Shown here in pieces: positions 42,272 through 51,120 of a DNA stretch of 64,000 bases. The first letter of the stretch is position 1. Each line of letters begins with the position of its first letter. A program made the position numbers and the translations under genes. The notes beneath the pieces were generated by a model. It was not told the DNA's origin. It was given only the letters and a program-made list of their open reading frames with translations, and made no database searches. Source of the stretch: Ectobacillus antri (GTDB lineage: Bacteria; Bacillota; Bacilli; Bacillales; Bacillaceae_G); contig NZ_RIAV01000010.1 in the NCBI RefSeq assembly GCF_003852715.1, positions 1-64,000 of the forward strand. Direction: 5' to 3'.

Positions 42272-44380
42272 ATGGAAACTCTACATAATGATGCTATTAA
42301 TCTTAATGATACTGCGTATTTTAATAATCGTGAACTGAGCTGGCTTGCATTTAATGAACGGGTATTAGAAGAAGCATTAGACGAACGAAATCCCTTATTG
42401 GAACGCTTAAAATTTACAAGTATTTTCAGTTCCAATCTAGATGAATTTTTTATGGTTCGAGTCGCAGGCTTAAAAGATCAAGTGAAAGCGGGCTTTAACC
42501 AACCAGAAAACAAAGCAGGGCTAACCCCAAAGCAACAGTTAAATGAAATTTCAAAGAAAACGCACTCTTTAGTAGAATTGCAATATGAGACCTATCAACA
42601 TACTCTCTTGCCGGCACTAAAGCAAGAAGGAATTGAACCATTGTCATTTCAGCATTTAACAAAGGAACAACGCTTATTTATCGAAGAACTTTTTGATGAA
42701 CAAATTTTTCCTGTCTTAACACCTGTTGCTGTTGATGCATACAGACCATTCCCTATGTTACTTAACAAAAGTTTGAATTTAGCTGTTATGTTATACGATG
42801 AAAAGCAAGCTATTGAAGAAAACAGAACAAAACTGGGAATCGTCCAAGTGCCCTCTGTATTGGAGCGTTTTATTTTTGTCCCTTGTAAGGAAGGGAAACG
42901 AAAGTTTATTTTCCTAGAAGATGTAATCAGTAATTTTACTCATAAATTATTTACAGGCTACCGTGTGTTATCTGTAACGCATTTTCGGATTACAAGAAAT
43001 GCAGATTTAACGATTCATGAAGAAGGCGCTCGTGACTTACTAAAGGTAATTGAAAAAGAGTTGAAAAAGCGTAAATGGGGTGCGGCAGTTCGACTTGAGA
43101 TTGGGAAGCAAGGGATGGATGAGCGGGTCCTGTCGTTGATGCATGGTGTACTGGAGGTACATGATAAAGATTTATATATCATTGATGGTCCTCTTGATTT
43201 GACCTGTATGTTCTCTCTGTATCGAACACTTGCGCATACGCATGAACATCTGATATACGAAGCGATGATACCGCAGGCGCCGCAAGATTTGGCGTCTCAT
43301 GAGGATATATTTGAAAAAGCTTTAGAGCAGGACATCTTATTGCATCACCCATTTGAATCCTTTCAGCCTGTAATTGATTTTGTACAAGAAGCTGCAGAAG
43401 ATCCAGATGTACTGGCAATTAAACAAACACTATACCGTGTAAGTGGTGATTCAAAGGTAATTCAAGCCTTGAAAACAGCTGCGGAAAAAGGTAAGCAAGT
43501 AACCGTTCTAGTAGAGCTGAAAGCAAGGTTTGATGAAGAAAATAATGTGCATTGGGCAAAAGAGTTAGAACAAGCAGGATGCCACGTTATTTACGGTGTA
43601 AGCCATTTAAAAACGCATAGTAAAATTACATTAGTTGTCAGAAGAAAACATGGAAAAATTGAAAGGTTTGTTCACTTAGGGACAGGAAATTATAATGACG
43701 TTACAGCCAAATTTTACACTGATATTGGATTTATTACTTCTCGGAAGGAATTTGGCATTGATGCTACCAATTTCTTTAACTACTTAAGTGGCTATACCAT
43801 GAAACCGCAATTTCACAAAATTTCAGTTGCTCCTCTTGATATCCGAGATACATTTATTGAGCATATTGAGGAGGAAATTCGTCTTCATCGACAATATGGG
43901 GATGGTTATATTATTGCAAAAATGAATTCCTTGACCGACAAAATGCTCATTCAAAAGCTATATGAAGCATCACGAGCAGGAGTGAAGGTAGATTTAATTG
44001 TTCGAGGTACATGTTGCTTGCGTCCTGGTATCCCGAGGGTAAGTGAGAATATTCGTGTCATCAGTATTGTGGGACGCTATTTAGAGCATAGTCGTATATA
44101 TTATTTTCGTCATAATGGCCAAGAGCAAGTGTACTTATCATCTGCTGATTGGATGACAAGAAATATGGAAAAGCGTGTGGAAATTGCATTTCCAATCCTA
44201 GAAAGCAATATGAAGCGTCGGGTTATTGAGTTGTTGCTTCTACTGCTTTCAGATAATGTAAAAGCTCGTGAACAAAACGTAGAAGGCGAATATCAGTATG
44301 TAAAACGAACAGATGAACAAGAAGTTGATAGTCAGCTCATTTTGTTTGAGATGGCTTATGATGAGACGGATGAAGAGTAA
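42272..44380 (+). CDS. ppk: Polyphosphate kinase (PPK1)
   Basis: Ppk reversibly makes long-chain polyphosphate from ATP. The 702-residue protein begins YFNNRELSWLAFNERVLEEA, the typical PPK1 N-domain. The catalytic phospholipase-D-like HKD regions contain HSKITLVVRR, with the autophosphorylated His in YGVSHLKTHSK, and the second HSRIYYF block. ATG 42272 is preferred because AAGGAAGT lies before it; ATG 42230 has no site. A strong terminator follows. Confidence 0.95.
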   Translation: METLHNDAINLNDTAYFNNRELSWLAFNERVLEEALDERNPLLERLKFTSIFSSNLDEFFMVRVAGLKDQVKAGFNQPENKAGLTPKQQLNEISKKTHSLVELQYETYQHTLLPALKQEGIEPLSFQHLTKEQRLFIEELFDEQIFPVLTPVAVDAYRPFPMLLNKSLNLAVMLYDEKQAIEENRTKLGIVQVPSVLERFIFVPCKEGKRKFIFLEDVISNFTHKLFTGYRVLSVTHFRITRNADLTIHEEGARDLLKVIEKELKKRKWGAAVRLEIGKQGMDERVLSLMHGVLEVHDKDLYIIDGPLDLTCMFSLYRTLAHTHEHLIYEAMIPQAPQDLASHEDIFEKALEQDILLHHPFESFQPVIDFVQEAAEDPDVLAIKQTLYRVSGDSKVIQALKTAAEKGKQVTVLVELKARFDEENNVHWAKELEQAGCHVIYGVSHLKTHSKITLVVRRKHGKIERFVHLGTGNYNDVTAKFYTDIGFITSRKEFGIDATNFFNYLSGYTMKPQFHKISVAPLDIRDTFIEHIEEEIRLHRQYGDGYIIAKMNSLTDKMLIQKLYEASRAGVKVDLIVRGTCCLRPGIPRVSENIRVISIVGRYLEHSRIYYFRHNGQEQVYLSSADWMTRNMEKRVEIAFPILESNMKRRVIELLLLLLSDNVKAREQNVEGEYQYVKRTDEQEVDSQLILFEMAYDETDEE

Positions 44381-44404
44381 AAGACCACAATATTGTGGTC
44401 TTTT
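44379..44404 (+). terminator. ppk terminator
   Basis: AAAAGACCACAA-ta-TTGTGGTCTTTT overlapping the stop codon. Confidence 0.9.
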
Positions 44405-44417
44405 ATAGTTTTTTGGT

Positions 44418-44648
44418 TTAATAAGGTCCGTATGGTACTGGAGGCGGACATGGATAAGGTCCGCATGGATAAGGTGCATAAGGATAAGGTGGATAGAAAG
44501 GTCTAGGTCCGGCCAACAAAGCCCCGCCTAGTAGTCCACCTGCAATCCCAGCTAGAAACGGGAACCCGAAAAATGGAACGAACCGTGCATCGCCCGGTGG
44601 AACGGGAGCAGAACGATAGGCAACAGGTTGATAATGATATGGATACAT
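44418..44648 (-). CDS. Pro/Tyr-rich small protein with central hydrophobic segment
   Basis: A 76-residue protein: N-terminal YPYHYQPVAYRSAPVPPG, a Gly-rich hydrophobic centre (FLAGIAGGLLGGALLAG) and a C-terminus of Pro-Tyr-Gly repeats (PYPYAPYPCGPYPCPP). GGAGGTATT lies before the ATG. The composition is like that of small spore-coat or surface proteins of Bacillus, but no named family is certain. It probably associates with a membrane or coat layer. Confidence 0.7.
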   Translation of the reverse strand: MYPYHYQPVAYRSAPVPPGDARFVPFFGFPFLAGIAGGLLGGALLAGPRPFYPPYPYAPYPCGPYPCPPPVPYGPY

Positions 44649-44972
44649 CGTAATACCTCCTTCTTTAAGCTCTATGTATTGTATGGGAAATTGTCCTTTT
44701 CGGAGCAAGTACAATCTATAAATAGGCAATTTATATCTTTGTATTCATATAAATGAAAGTAAGAAATTTCAGAAGAAAGAAAAGCGGAGGATGTTGACGA
44801 ATAGTAAAATAGACTTCATCTAGTGTAACAAAGAGATTTATTCGCTAACCTTTTAATTGCCTATCTGTTAAAATTTTAATGAATTTAATTTTTAGAAATT
44901 TTAAATAAAATCAACTATTTATCTATAAGAGATGATAAAATGAATATGTATTCAGTTAAGGGGGGATAGGAG
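44649..44972. other. Divergent intergenic region, nothing further recognised
   Basis: Very AT-rich sequence between the Pro/Tyr-rich gene and fadH, which diverge from it. Beyond the ribosome binding sites of the flanking genes I see no convincing promoter, repeat or RNA element. Confidence 0.5.
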
Positions 44973-45737
44973 ATGAAAGGAAAAGTAGCAATTATTACAG
45001 GTGGGTCAAATGGAATGGGAAAAGCAATCGCAGCTCGTTTAGCAAGGGAAGGGGCGTTTGTTGTCATTACTGGTCGTACACTTGAAAAGCTAACCGAAGC
45101 TAAGCAAGAAATAGAGCAATTCGAAAACCAAGTATTTCCTGTACAAATGGATGTTCGTCAGCCAGAGCACGTGGATCATATGGTGGCAGAGACGCATAAA
45201 GCCTTTGGGCGCATTGATTACTTAGTAAATAATGCTGCTGGTAACTTTGTTTGTGCAGCGGAGGATCTGTCTGTGAATGGGTGGAACTCTGTAATCAATA
45301 TTGTGTTAAACGGGACGTTTTACTGCAGTCGTGCAGTAGGTAAATATTGGATTGAGCATGGTATTAAAGGCAACATTATCAATATGATTGCGACATATGC
45401 TTGGGATGCGGGGCCAGGTGTCATTCACTCTGCTTCTGCTAAAGCCGGTGTGTTGGCAATGACGCGTACGCTGGCGGTAGAATGGGGACGTAAATACGGA
45501 ATTCGTGTTAATGCTATTGCGCCGGGACCGATTGAACGTACAGGAGGAGCAGAAAGGTTATGGATTTCGGAAGAAGCTGCCAAGCGTACGTTGGCGAGTG
45601 TGCCGCTCGGCCGTTTAGGAACGCCAGAAGAAATTGCAGGTTTAGCTTATTATTTACTTAGTGATGAATCCGCTTACATAAATGGGGCATGTATGACAAT
45701 GGATGGTGGACAGCATCTTCATCAGTACCCATTCTAA
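44973..45737 (+). CDS. fadH: 2,4-dienoyl-CoA reductase (SDR family)
   Basis: A 254-residue short-chain dehydrogenase matching B. subtilis FadH (YkuF), which reduces 2,4-dienoyl-CoA during oxidation of unsaturated fatty acids. Cofactor motif ITGGSNGMGKAIAARL, NNAAGNF, then ATYAWDAGPGVIHSASAKAGV and APGPIERTGG. The Tyr-x3-Lys motif of classical SDRs is replaced by the dienoyl-CoA-reductase arrangement. GGGGGGATAGGAG precedes the ATG. A terminator follows, shared with the convergent lipoprotein gene. Confidence 0.92.
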   Translation: MKGKVAIITGGSNGMGKAIAARLAREGAFVVITGRTLEKLTEAKQEIEQFENQVFPVQMDVRQPEHVDHMVAETHKAFGRIDYLVNNAAGNFVCAAEDLSVNGWNSVINIVLNGTFYCSRAVGKYWIEHGIKGNIINMIATYAWDAGPGVIHSASAKAGVLAMTRTLAVEWGRKYGIRVNAIAPGPIERTGGAERLWISEEAAKRTLASVPLGRLGTPEEIAGLAYYLLSDESAYINGACMTMDGGQHLHQYPF

Positions 45738-45763
45738 AAGGGTGACTTAACGGTCACCCTTTT
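45736..45763. terminator. Terminator after fadH
   Basis: AAAAGGGTGAC-ttaacg-GTCACCCTTTT. Confidence 0.88.
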
Positions 45764-45764
45764 C

Positions 45765-46775
45765 TTATTTTGTTTTTGGTACAATAATTTCGCCATTTAT
45801 AATCTTTTGTTTATAAGCTTCAATTTGCATGAGTACCTCTTGGTTTAGATTATCAGTGCGTTCGGACAACTGAATGCCACCTTCTTTTAATCCATATACA
45901 AGGTTTTGTCCATCGCTGTACGTTCCTTCTTTAGCTCGTTTAGCTACATCGTACACTGCAACATCTACTTTTTTGATCATAGATGTTAAGGTAACGTTTT
46001 CTGGCATACCTTCTTCATACTGGTCACGATCTACGCCAATTACCCAAACGGACTTACCTTTCTTTTTAGCGTTTTTTGCTTCTGTAAATACGCCGCTGCC
46101 AGTACCGCCAGCTGCTGTATAGATAATGTCAACATTTTGTCCGTACATACTAGATGCTAATTGTGCTCCTTTTTCAGGGTTTTTAAAAGAACCTGCATAA
46201 CCTGTTATAATTTCAATATTGGGATTAACTGCTTTTACACCCGCTTTAAACCCATATTCAAATTTTTGAATTAAATCAATATTCATTCCACCAATAAAAC
46301 CTACTTTATTTGTTTTTGTGCTAAGGGCGGCTGCTACACCTGCAAGAAATGAACCTTCTTCTTCTTTAAAGGTAACGCTTGTAACATTTTTTTGATTTAC
46401 AACATTGTCGACAATGACGAAATGTTGATTAGGATACTGCTGTGCTGCACTGTTAACGGCTTTATCTAAAAAGGAACCAATTCCAAAGATAAGTGGATAA
46501 TTTGCATCTGCAAACTTTGTTAGATTTGGAATATAATCGCTATCAGAAGAAGATTGAATATACCGGTATCCATCATCTTTCACCAAATTTGCTTCTTTAC
46601 CAAATTTAGATAAGCCTTCCCAAGCAGATTGATTGAATGCTTTATCATCGATCCCGTTTAAGTCAGTAACCATACCTACTTTAAAGGAAGTATCGGTTGA
46701 ATCTGTACTGCCACATGCTGATAAGATTCCTGCAGAGAGGAGTACTAAGGATAAAATAAAGATTAATTTTCTCAT
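45765..46775 (-). CDS. BMP-family nucleoside-binding lipoprotein
   Basis: A 336-residue lipoprotein with signal peptide and lipobox ILSAC, then a periplasmic-binding fold of the Bmp/PnrA/NupN type (KVGMVTDLNGIDDKAFNQSA, then IQKFEYGFKAGVKAVNP, and VIGVDRDQYE). Such proteins capture purine nucleosides for an ABC importer. No permease or ATPase gene is adjacent, so partners must be elsewhere. ATG 46775 follows GGAGAG. A guanine-class purine riboswitch with terminator in the leader supports a role in purine salvage. Confidence 0.92.
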   Translation of the reverse strand: MRKLIFILSLVLLSAGILSACGSTDSTDTSFKVGMVTDLNGIDDKAFNQSAWEGLSKFGKEANLVKDDGYRYIQSSSDSDYIPNLTKFADANYPLIFGIGSFLDKAVNSAAQQYPNQHFVIVDNVVNQKNVTSVTFKEEEGSFLAGVAAALSTKTNKVGFIGGMNIDLIQKFEYGFKAGVKAVNPNIEIITGYAGSFKNPEKGAQLASSMYGQNVDIIYTAAGGTGSGVFTEAKNAKKKGKSVWVIGVDRDQYEEGMPENVTLTSMIKKVDVAVYDVAKRAKEGTYSDGQNLVYGLKEGGIQLSERTDNLNQEVLMQIEAYKQKIINGEIIVPKTK

Positions 46776-46807
46776 GTTGTTCTCTCCTTTATGTGATTGG
46801 AACCCCA

Positions 46808-46852
46808 TAAAAAAAGTCATTGCTCCAGTTTCTTGAGAGAAGGAGAAATGAC
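46808..46852 (-). terminator. Riboswitch terminator of the BMP lipoprotein gene
   Basis: On the minus strand GTCATTTCTCC pairs with GGAGCAATGAC, followed by TTTTTTT. Confidence 0.85.
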
Positions 46853-46867
46853 AAAAACAATCCCGTT

Positions 46868-46947
46868 CCCTCATAGTCCGACTGTTTACGGTAGTCGGGT
46901 AGAAACTTTTGGACCATATTACCAAATTTATATGAGGATCATATGAA
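46868..46947 (-). promoter_or_regulatory. Purine riboswitch, guanine class
   Basis: The minus strand shows the purine aptamer: CATATGATCC at the 5' arm, TAATATGGTCC, the conserved AAGTTTCTACC junction and CGGACTATG at the 3' arm. The base before TATG is C, which specifies guanine/hypoxanthine rather than adenine. A terminator follows, so purine excess should switch off the lipoprotein gene. Confidence 0.95.
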
Positions 46948-46956
46948 GTTGCTATC

Positions 46957-46985
46957 ATCGTATCAGCAATTTCAATTTCGGTCAA
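46957..46985 (-). promoter_or_regulatory. Promoter of the BMP lipoprotein gene
   Basis: On the minus strand TTGACC (46985-46980), a 17-bp spacer and TACGAT (46962-46957), placed just ahead of the purine aptamer. Confidence 0.65.
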
Positions 46986-47091
46986 CAATAAGTATGATGT
47001 CTGACGACAAACCCTTTTGTATTTTTGACAAATTTGTGACTTTTCATCTCTGTGAGTTTACAAGAGTGGAAAAATACGTTACATTAAAAAC

Positions 47092-47179
47092 CTCTTTTTT
47101 TCTTCATAGTAGAAAATGCTAATTCCCCTTAGCATTTCCCCTTCTTTCTCTACACATGGTGTAGGGATTTTTTTTTTTG
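47092..47179 (+). ncRNA. Candidate C-rich small RNA (RsaE/RoxS-like features)
   Basis: A promoter TTTACA (47057-47062), 17 bp, TACATT (47080-47085) precedes about 88 nt that end in a strong terminator (47147-47167 stem, eleven T). A 9-bp hairpin AAATGCTAA/TTAGCATTT (47114-47137) presents TTCCCCTT, and a second TTCCCCTT follows at 47136-47143. C-rich motifs of this type base-pair with Shine-Dalgarno sequences in RsaE/RoxS and related sRNAs. TTTGTGACTTTTCA (47033-47046) upstream resembles ResD sites. Assignment to a known family is inference. Confidence 0.6.
47147..47179 (+). terminator. Terminator of the candidate small RNA
   Basis: TCTCTACAC-atg-GTGTAGGGA followed by eleven T. Confidence 0.88.
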
Positions 47180-47181
47180 AT

Positions 47182-47218
47182 ACAAAAAGAATATCGATTT
47201 TTCTAGTTGTACTTATAT
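47182..47218 (+). repeat. MITE-like repeat, 3' remnant (copy C)
   Basis: The right ~37 bp of the element at 579-755, containing TTTTTCTAGTTGTACTTATA and the intact right terminal repeat ending CTTATATAG. The left part is missing. Confidence 0.65.
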
Positions 47219-47339
47219 AGCATGTAGCCTTTTATTATGTACTGCTTAAAAAGAGAGTTTGTTTTTTATTCGCATCTATTTATATGTGTTGCTCTTTTTA
47301 TTCTCATGATATAATCGTTGAAAACGAGGAGGTGCTTGC

Positions 47340-48554
47340 GTGGATGCATTAGATATTATGACAAACTTAGATAGCGTCTTGCCGCACTTTCAAGCGATTT
47401 TTAGTGCGGATGGACATACTGTTATTGGTTATGAAGTGATAGGAAGGGTTGAAACGCAGAAGAACATTGAGAGTTTGAGTTCGTTTTTTGGAGATGATTC
47501 TGTCCCTGATGAGTATAAAAGAGAAGTGGATGATATTATTACGGCGAAAGCGTTGGATATGGTAACAAGCACAGGTGAAGAATATTTGCTGTTTTTACAT
47601 CGAGATGCCACGTTGCTATTACACGATGCTGATAATCAGTTTTTGTCTAGCTTGTTGCATTACGAAGAACAAGGTTTAAAACTGAGCAATATCGTATTAG
47701 AAATCACTGAGCATGATTTTCAAGGTGATCTCGATCAATTAAATCATTTGTTACGCTATTATCGTACATATGGTATTAAGTTGGCTCTTAACAAGGTGGG
47801 TGCCGGTAGGAGTAACTTAGAACGAATTAGCTTATTGAATCCAGATATTTTAAAAATTAGTCTTAAGCAACTTGGGCAAAATTCACAATTTCAAGCTCAT
47901 CAAGACATTTTATACTCTTTATCTCTACTTGCAAGGCGTATTGGCGCCACTCTTTTATATGAAGATATTGATGCGTTTTATCAACTGCAATATGCGTGGC
48001 GGAATGGTGGACGTTATTATCAAGGTAATTACTTAAAGGAATCTCTTTCTCATTTTTTGGCTGTTGATGTATTAAAAGACAGATTGCGGGGAGAATGCCA
48101 TGACTTCATTTTACATGAGAAACGTCACCTACAGCGTGTATATGATGTGACGAATCACTTGCAAGCTTATATAGAGCAGATATTACTTAAGCACCCCCAA
48201 GGGAAAGATTTAAATAAATGGCTGCTTCAGTGTGCTAATGAAATTGGTAATTATGGTTTTCGTCTTTACATCTGCGATGAAGATGGATTTCAGCAATGCG
48301 GTAATGTTATGAGAAAATCCGGAAATTGGGCGATTTATCCAGAATATCACCAAAAAAATTGGAGCTGGCGACCATATTTTCTGGAAAATATCATGAAATT
48401 ACGAACGGATAAAAAGGGAAGATTATCAGATGCTTATGCAGATATCGAAACAGGAGAAACGATTCGTACATTCAGTTTTCCAATTGAAGATAATCGGTAT
48501 TTGTTCATTGATCTTACATATGAATTTTTATTTGAACAAGATATTATGAGATAA
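47340..48554 (+). CDS. ykuI: YkuI: EAL-domain c-di-GMP-binding protein, probably inactive
   Basis: A 404-residue protein matching B. subtilis YkuI: EAL domain (residues ~1-260) plus a C-terminal PAS-like domain (WSWRPYFLENIM). The EAL motif reads YEVIGR (Glu32 kept). The metal-binding Asp after KLAL is Asn151 (ALNKVGAGRSNL), whereas B. subtilis YkuI has Asp there. B. subtilis YkuI already binds c-di-GMP without clear hydrolysis; this further change argues for a sensor. GTG start 5 nt after GAGGAGGTG. A terminator follows. Confidence 0.92.
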   Translation: MDALDIMTNLDSVLPHFQAIFSADGHTVIGYEVIGRVETQKNIESLSSFFGDDSVPDEYKREVDDIITAKALDMVTSTGEEYLLFLHRDATLLLHDADNQFLSSLLHYEEQGLKLSNIVLEITEHDFQGDLDQLNHLLRYYRTYGIKLALNKVGAGRSNLERISLLNPDILKISLKQLGQNSQFQAHQDILYSLSLLARRIGATLLYEDIDAFYQLQYAWRNGGRYYQGNYLKESLSHFLAVDVLKDRLRGECHDFILHEKRHLQRVYDVTNHLQAYIEQILLKHPQGKDLNKWLLQCANEIGNYGFRLYICDEDGFQQCGNVMRKSGNWAIYPEYHQKNWSWRPYFLENIMKLRTDKKGRLSDAYADIETGETIRTFSFPIEDNRYLFIDLTYEFLFEQDIMR

Positions 48555-48582
48555 GGCGCGAACTATGGTTCGCGCTTTTTTA
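48555..48582 (+). terminator. ykuI terminator
   Basis: GCGCGAA-ctatgg-TTCGCGC followed by TTTTTT. Confidence 0.88.
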
Positions 48583-48874
48583 ATAAAAATGTAAAATAAA
48601 GATGAGCTAACTGTTCAGTGGATGGATAGGTTGTTATGAGGTGTCTGCTTACAAAGTATGGTATGGTTACCATGTGTACACACCTGGTTACTTTTAAATT
48701 TTTCAGTGTAAACTCCAATAAATTGGAAATATTGATAGATATCAACAACAAATGCTGTCTATTGCTGTAGTGATTTTACGAATGAAAACAACGCAATCGA
48801 TAAGAAGATATTGCTACAATAGAGATATGTACAAAGATCGTGTGTTGTAAAGGACAAGCTAAGGAGGTTAAAAA
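48583..48874. other. Intergenic, nothing recognised
   Basis: No supported gene; a minus-strand open frame here lacks a ribosome binding site. A possible promoter for the following gene cannot be fixed with confidence. Confidence 0.5.
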
Positions 48875-49348
48875 ATGAGAAAATATGGTGCCTGGGTTGG
48901 TTTTTGTTTACTATTAGCGTTTATTATTGGACAAAGTGTAGCATCAGCAATTGGGGAAAATGAGCAGATTGACAAACAGGAAATTTATGGAACAATTGAA
49001 GCGGGTTATGCAGCACAGTACAAAATTCGTGGTAAACAGTGGGCACCAGAAAAAATGTACGATATATTAACACCATATTTCACAAATAATTTCTTGCAAG
49101 TGTTCACTGACGAAAATAGTGGTGATACAAAGGCAAGTGGTGGATACTTACTGAAGGAAAAAGCTCCTTTCTCTTTTGGGAGCGCTACAAAGGTTACATA
49201 TGATGATGAACACAATCTGGTATATGTGTACGAAAAAATAGAAAAGAAGAAAGTATATGAAGTTGTAACGCTGGTAAAAGAACAAGGGAAGTGGAAAATA
49301 GGGGGGTATAATGCATACGAAACTCTACCTAAGGAAATTGTCAAATAA
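48875..49348 (+). CDS. DUF3993-like exported protein
   Basis: A 157-residue protein with an N-terminal signal peptide (KYGAWVGFCLLLAFIIGQSVASA) and an exported body with GYAAQYKIRGKQWAPEKMYDIL and a beta-rich C-terminus (YVYEKIEKKKVYEVVTLVKE). It resembles DUF3993 proteins of Bacillus; function unknown, probably at the cell surface. AAGGAGG lies 8 nt before the ATG. A terminator follows, so it is likely monocistronic. Confidence 0.75.
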   Translation: MRKYGAWVGFCLLLAFIIGQSVASAIGENEQIDKQEIYGTIEAGYAAQYKIRGKQWAPEKMYDILTPYFTNNFLQVFTDENSGDTKASGGYLLKEKAPFSFGSATKVTYDDEHNLVYVYEKIEKKKVYEVVTLVKEQGKWKIGGYNAYETLPKEIVK

Positions 49349-49352
49349 GACG

Positions 49353-49380
49353 AGCCGCTTGTATAACGCAAGCGGCTTTT
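49353..49380 (+). terminator. Terminator of the DUF3993-like gene
   Basis: AGCCGCTTG pairs with CAAGCGGCT, followed by TTTT. Confidence 0.85.
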
Positions 49381-49498
49381 GGTGTGAGGATTTGTATGCT
49401 GTCGTTCATTTGTTTATAAAGTTATGAGCTCTAGAATTAGCAAGCAATTGTATGAGAGACAAATGATGCTTCTATGTAAGCTCCTAATGGTTTTTTGA

Positions 49499-49732
49499 TT
49501 ATAATTGTAGTAGCTCTTCTAGACGCTCTATATTAAATCCAATAACAGCTTCTCCGTTAATAATAACGGTGGGTGTAGAATAAGCGTGATACTGTTCTGT
49601 AAGGCGTCTTGCAGCATCAGTATCTACTTTAATATTATATTCTGTATAAGTTAAATGATGGTGTTGAAAAAATAACTTTATAATCTCACAAGGGGGACAT
49701 TCTGGCTGTGTATATAATTCAATCTGTTTCAT
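49499..49732 (-). CDS. Glutaredoxin-like protein (CPPC)
   Basis: A 77-residue thioredoxin-fold protein with the active site CPPC (residues 12-15, ELYTQPECPPCEIIK) and the cis-proline loop STPTVIINGE. The size and GFNIERLEELL ending match glutaredoxin/NrdH-like proteins of Bacillus. As Bacilli lack glutathione, it may work with bacillithiol or thioredoxin reductase. ATG 49732 follows TAGGAGA. Confidence 0.88.
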   Translation of the reverse strand: MKQIELYTQPECPPCEIIKLFFQHHHLTYTEYNIKVDTDAARRLTEQYHAYSTPTVIINGEAVIGFNIERLEELLQL

Positions 49733-49835
49733 AGCATCTCCTATTTGTATAAGTTTGCTTCTCATTATAAAATAGTTTGGGGAAGAACGACAAGGATGAA
49801 AGTAGTTTTCACCAAAGTAAAAAAGAGGTGAAAAG

Positions 49836-50981
49836 GTGAGACATTATTGGCATGTATTCTTAATCGCTTTTCGACTAGGGTGTACATCGTTTGGAGGTCC
49901 TGCTGCACATATTGGTTACTTTCGTGAAGAGTACGTGGTAAAGCGAAAATGGTTAGATGAGCAAACATATGCAAGTTTAGTGGCTTTGGCGAACTTTTTA
50001 CCAGGACCGGCCAGCAGTCAGGTGGGCATTGCCATTGGTACATTACGAGCAGGAATAGTAGGCGGTTTTTTTGCGTGGCTTGGATTTACACTTCCTTCTG
50101 TTTTAGTGTTAACCGTGTTTGCTTTTCTTATGAATCGGTATGGATTTGAGCGAGCACCTTGGATTCAGAGTTTGAAATTAGTAGCAGTTGCGGTCGTGGC
50201 ACAGGCTGTCTTTGATATGGGAAAAAAGCTAGCGCCTGATCGATTGCGACAATCTATTGTACTAGGAGCTGCTGCATTTGTTCTTGTATTGGAGGAACCA
50301 TTCATCCAAATAATTACGTTAATAATCAGCGGTATAATTGGTTATTTTGCTTATCAAAAGGAGCAGGATAATTCTGTGGCAGTAACATTTTCTCTTTCTA
50401 AAAGAATAGGCGTGATCGCGTTTGGCTTATTTTTTATATTGTTATTAATTTTACCGATTCTTAATGCAAACACTTCATCACAATTATTACATTTGTTTGA
50501 TTCAATGTATCGAACAGGTTCATTGGTATTTGGAGGTGGACATGTTGTTTTACCTCTGCTCGAGCAAGAAGTAGCAGTGAATAAAGATACTTTTTTGGCA
50601 GGCTATGCACTTACGCAGGCGATGCCAGGACCTTTATTTACATTTGCAAGCTATGTTGGGACCGTGTTGTATGGAATTGGAGGTACCATCATTGCTACCG
50701 TTGGGATATTTTTACCCGGCTTTTTACTCATGATCGGCGGATTATCATTTTGGAATACTTTGCAGCATAAACATGCCGTTCGCACAGCCTTGCTTGGTGT
50801 AAATGCAGGTGTTGTGGGGATATTACTTGCAGCATTATATGATCCTATTTTTACAGATACAATAAAAAGCGATGTAGATATCGTTTTGGTACTGTTTTAC
50901 TTTGTGTTATTTCATGTCTGGAAGGTAGCATCGTGGAAGATTGTGTCATTGGCTTTATTAATAGGATTGTTTATTTTATAA
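49836..50981 (+). CDS. Chromate transporter, ChrA family
   Basis: A 381-residue membrane protein with two homologous CHR domains: the first has RLGCTSFGGPAAHIGYFRE and LPGPASSQVGIAIG, the second GGGHVVLPLLEQEV and QAMPGPLFTFASYVG. About ten membrane segments. ChrA exports chromate (or exchanges it with other oxyanions). GTG 49836 follows AAGAGGTG. No regulator or reductase is linked, so physiological substrate and induction are unclear. Confidence 0.9.
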   Translation: MRHYWHVFLIAFRLGCTSFGGPAAHIGYFREEYVVKRKWLDEQTYASLVALANFLPGPASSQVGIAIGTLRAGIVGGFFAWLGFTLPSVLVLTVFAFLMNRYGFERAPWIQSLKLVAVAVVAQAVFDMGKKLAPDRLRQSIVLGAAAFVLVLEEPFIQIITLIISGIIGYFAYQKEQDNSVAVTFSLSKRIGVIAFGLFFILLLILPILNANTSSQLLHLFDSMYRTGSLVFGGGHVVLPLLEQEVAVNKDTFLAGYALTQAMPGPLFTFASYVGTVLYGIGGTIIATVGIFLPGFLLMIGGLSFWNTLQHKHAVRTALLGVNAGVVGILLAALYDPIFTDTIKSDVDIVLVLFYFVLFHVWKVASWKIVSLALLIGLFIL

Positions 50982-51120
50982 TTTTTTTCGACAAATTTAT
51001 TGAGTTTCCTTGGGCAAACCGTTATTCTAGACATTGGGGCAATTTTTCTGTTACATACGGATAGAATCAATGCTAATGTAAAAGCTATTTACAGGAAGAA
51101 TATAGAAAGGAGAGATGGTT

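Noticed and set aside
46776-46988. N-terminal extension of the BMP lipoprotein frame
   Set aside because: It would translate the purine riboswitch and its terminator; the lipoprotein signal peptide starts at 46775.
48563-48751. Minus-strand frame after ykuI
   Set aside because: No ribosome binding site, starts in AT-rich DNA and overlaps the ykuI terminator.
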